Below are positions 61,849 to 64,000 of a DNA stretch of 64,000 bases, piece by piece (position 1 is the first letter of the stretch; each line of letters starts with the position of its first letter). The position numbers were made by a program, and so were the translations under genes. The DNA is from Auanema rhodensis. Its lineage: Eukaryota; Nematoda; Chromadorea; Rhabditida; Rhabditidae. Location: assembly GCA_964057225.1 (NCBI GenBank), contig OZ059900.1, forward strand, positions 22,211,638-22,275,637, given 5' to 3'. Under the pieces are notes generated by a model. It was not told the DNA's origin. It did not search any database and saw nothing but the letters and a program-made list of their open reading frames with translations.

Positions 61849-64000
61849 CATTGAAATCGATTTTTGTTCATATGTGTTACATACTAAAATGAAGCATTTT
61901 ACATGCTGAACACTAGAAAAATACAAAAACATTGTATTTCTCATGAGAAATATTTTATTATGCTGGAAAACCAGTTTTTGGAAATTTCGCTGTAAACAAG
62001 GTTTTGACTTACGATTTCATGTGTTCAAACTCATGCAATGTCAATGAAACCTAGCTCAAAATTGTTTGTACAACGTCTAGTTCCACTTTCACGACAAAAA
62101 AACAAGGGTTAGAAAATTAAGGAAATTAGCATATTCTGAGGGCACGCCCCTTATGGCTAATATTGATTAAATCGATTTTTGTTCATATGAGTAGTCAAAT
62201 GCAACGAATTTCAGCGTGTTACATACTAAAATGAACCATTTTACATGCTGAACACTAGAAAAATACAAAAACACAGTATTTCCCATGAGAAATATTTTAT
62301 TATGCTGGAAAACCAGTTTTTGGAATTTTCGCTGTAAACAAGGTTTTGACTTACGATTTCATGTGTTCAAACTCATGCAATGTCAATGAAACCTAGCTCA
62401 AAATTGTTCGTACAACGTCTAGTTCCACTTTCACGACAAAAAAACAGGGGTTAGAAAATTTAGGAAATTAGCATATTCTGAGGGCACGCCCCTTATGGCT
62501 AATATTGATTAAATCGATTTTTGTTCATATGAGTCGTCAAATGCGACGAATTTCAGCGTGTTACATACTAAAATGAAGCATTTCACATGCTGAACACTAG
62601 AAAAATACAAAAACACAGTATTTTCCATGAGAAATATTTTATTATGCTGGAAAACCAGTTTTTGGAAATTTCGCTGTAAACAAGGTTTTGACTTACGATT
62701 TCATGTGTTCAAACTCATGCAATGTCAATGAAACCTAGCTCAAAATTGTTCGTACAACGTCTAGTTCCACTTTCACGACAAAAAAACAGGGGTTAGAAAA
62801 TTAAGGAAATTAGCATATTCTGAGGGCACGCCCCTTATGGCTAATATTGATTAAATCGATTTTTGTTCATATGAGTCGTCAAATGCAACGAATTTCAGCG
62901 TGTTACATACTAAAATGAAGCATTTTACATGCTGAACACTAGAAAAATACAAAAACATTGTATTTCTCATGAGAAATATTTTATTATGCTGGAAAACCAG
63001 TTTTTGGAAATTTCGCTGTAAACAAGGTTTTGACTTACGATTTCATGTGTTCAAACTCATGCAATGTCAATGAAACCTAGCTCAAAATTGTTTGTACAAC
63101 GTCTAGTTCCACTTTCACGACAAAAAAACAAGGGTTAGAAAATTAAGGAAATTAGCATATTCTGAGGGCACGCCCCTTATGGCTAATATTGATTAAATCG
63201 ATTTTTGTTCATATGAGTAGTCAAATGCAACGAATTTCAGCGTGTTACATACTAAAATGAACCATTTTACATGCTGAACACTAGAAAAATACAAAAACAC
63301 AGTATTTCCCATGAGAAATATTTTATTATGCTGGAAAACCAGTTTTTGGAATTTTCGCTGTAAACAAGGTTTTGACTTACGATTTCATGTGTTCAAACTC
63401 ATGCAATGTCAATGAAACCTAGCTCAAAATTGTTCGTACAACGTCTAGTTCCACTTTCACGACAAAAAAACAGGGGTTAGAAAATTTAGGAAATTAGCAT
63501 ATTCTGAGGGCACGCCCCTTATGGCTAATATTGATTAAATCGATTTTTGTTCATATGAGTCGTCAAATGCGACGAATTTCAGCGTGTTACATACTAAAAT
63601 GAAGCATTTCACATGCTGAACACTAGAAAAATACAAAAACACAGTATTTTCCATGAGAAATATTTTATTATGCTGGAAAACCAGTTTTTGGAAATTTCGC
63701 TGTAAACAAGGTTTTGACTTACGATTTCATGTGTTCAAACTCATGCAATGTCAATGAAACCTAGCTCAAAATTGTTCGTACAACGTCTAGTTCCACTTTC
63801 ACGACAAAAAAACAGGGGTTAGAAAATTAAGGAAATTAGCATATTCTGAGGGCACGCCCCTTATGGCTAATATTGATTAAATCGATTTTTGTTCATATGA
63901 GTCGTCAAATGCAACGAATTTCAGCGTGTTACATACTAAAATGAAGCATTTTACATGCTGAACACTAGAAAAATACAAAAACACAGTATTTCCCATGAGA
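61849..64000 (-). repeat. Uninterrupted minus-strand array with a 1026-bp trimer, open at the window end
   Basis: No further -/+ junction occurs after 61848. Two copies of a trimer are recognisable by shared private markers exactly 1026 bp apart: AACATTGTATTTCTC at about 61931 and 62957, AAATGCGACG at about 62541 and 63567, together with GCATTTCACATG and GTATTTTCCATG in each. The sequence after about 63954 starts another monomer but has CACAGTATTTCCC, so the third round is not the same type. Monomer order read left to right is C, B'-like, then one with CCTTAA/TACG/AAATTT. Confidence 0.94.

Noticed and set aside
1-64000. tRNA, rRNA, snRNA or other RNA genes
   Set aside because: I saw no box A/B pair, cloverleaf or rRNA-like segment in the monomer; repeats of the same unit fill the window, so nothing else could be hidden between them.

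Overview
The whole 64-kb window is satellite DNA. I found no supportable protein-coding gene, RNA gene, transposon or unique sequence. One 342-bp monomer (34% GC, counted by hand on the first copy) repeats from end to end. Copies differ mainly at a handful of diagnostic positions, which lets them be sorted into types and shows higher-order repeats (HORs). The '+' orientation is set arbitrarily as the one reading GGGGCGTGCCCT.

Organism: a eukaryote, from centromeric, pericentromeric or other constitutive heterochromatin. The first monomer has 10 CpGs, about the number its base composition predicts, so there is no CpG depletion. That argues against a heavily CpG-methylated genome such as a vertebrate and fits an insect or similar invertebrate. 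Long A+T-rich satellites with inverted sub-blocks are known from beetles such as Tribolium, but I do not recognise this monomer and give no species.

Layout. (1) 1-36987: 108 monomers plus a 54-bp partial, all head-to-tail on '+', with only three 1-bp length changes. Inside are zones with different HOR order: mixed, a divergent five-monomer patch, tetramers, trimers, pentamers/tetramers, and a tandem pair of 2394-bp heptamers. (2) 36988-61848: the array inverts and then alternates orientation 28 more times. Fourteen units each hold a '-' block (usually 1652 bp) and a short '+' block (75 or 417 bp). Unit lengths are 2069 (2068 once), 1727, 2411, 1043 or 359 bp, differing by whole 342-bp monomers except one unit of 359 bp with its own block combination. 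Every +/- junction carries the same deletion scar and every -/+ junction the same 2-bp microhomology, so each junction arose once and was then amplified. (3) 61849-64000: uninterrupted '-' array with a 1026-bp trimer repeat, running off the window.

Monomer types used below. A: GCTG, GACG, CCTTAA, TACG, AAAATT, CATGGG. B: TACTTC start, CCTAAA, TACG, AAATTT (B' has AAAATT). C: GACT, TACA, AAATTT, CATGAG. D: CGATG, CATTAA, usually TAGG. CB: GACT plus CCTAAA and TACG. A': like A with a TACTTC start. E and F: private variants at 5.1-6.8 kb.

The most unusual content is the macro-dyad HOR at 37-62 kb: a satellite whose amplified unit is a long fold-back palindrome with a stabilised, asymmetric centre.
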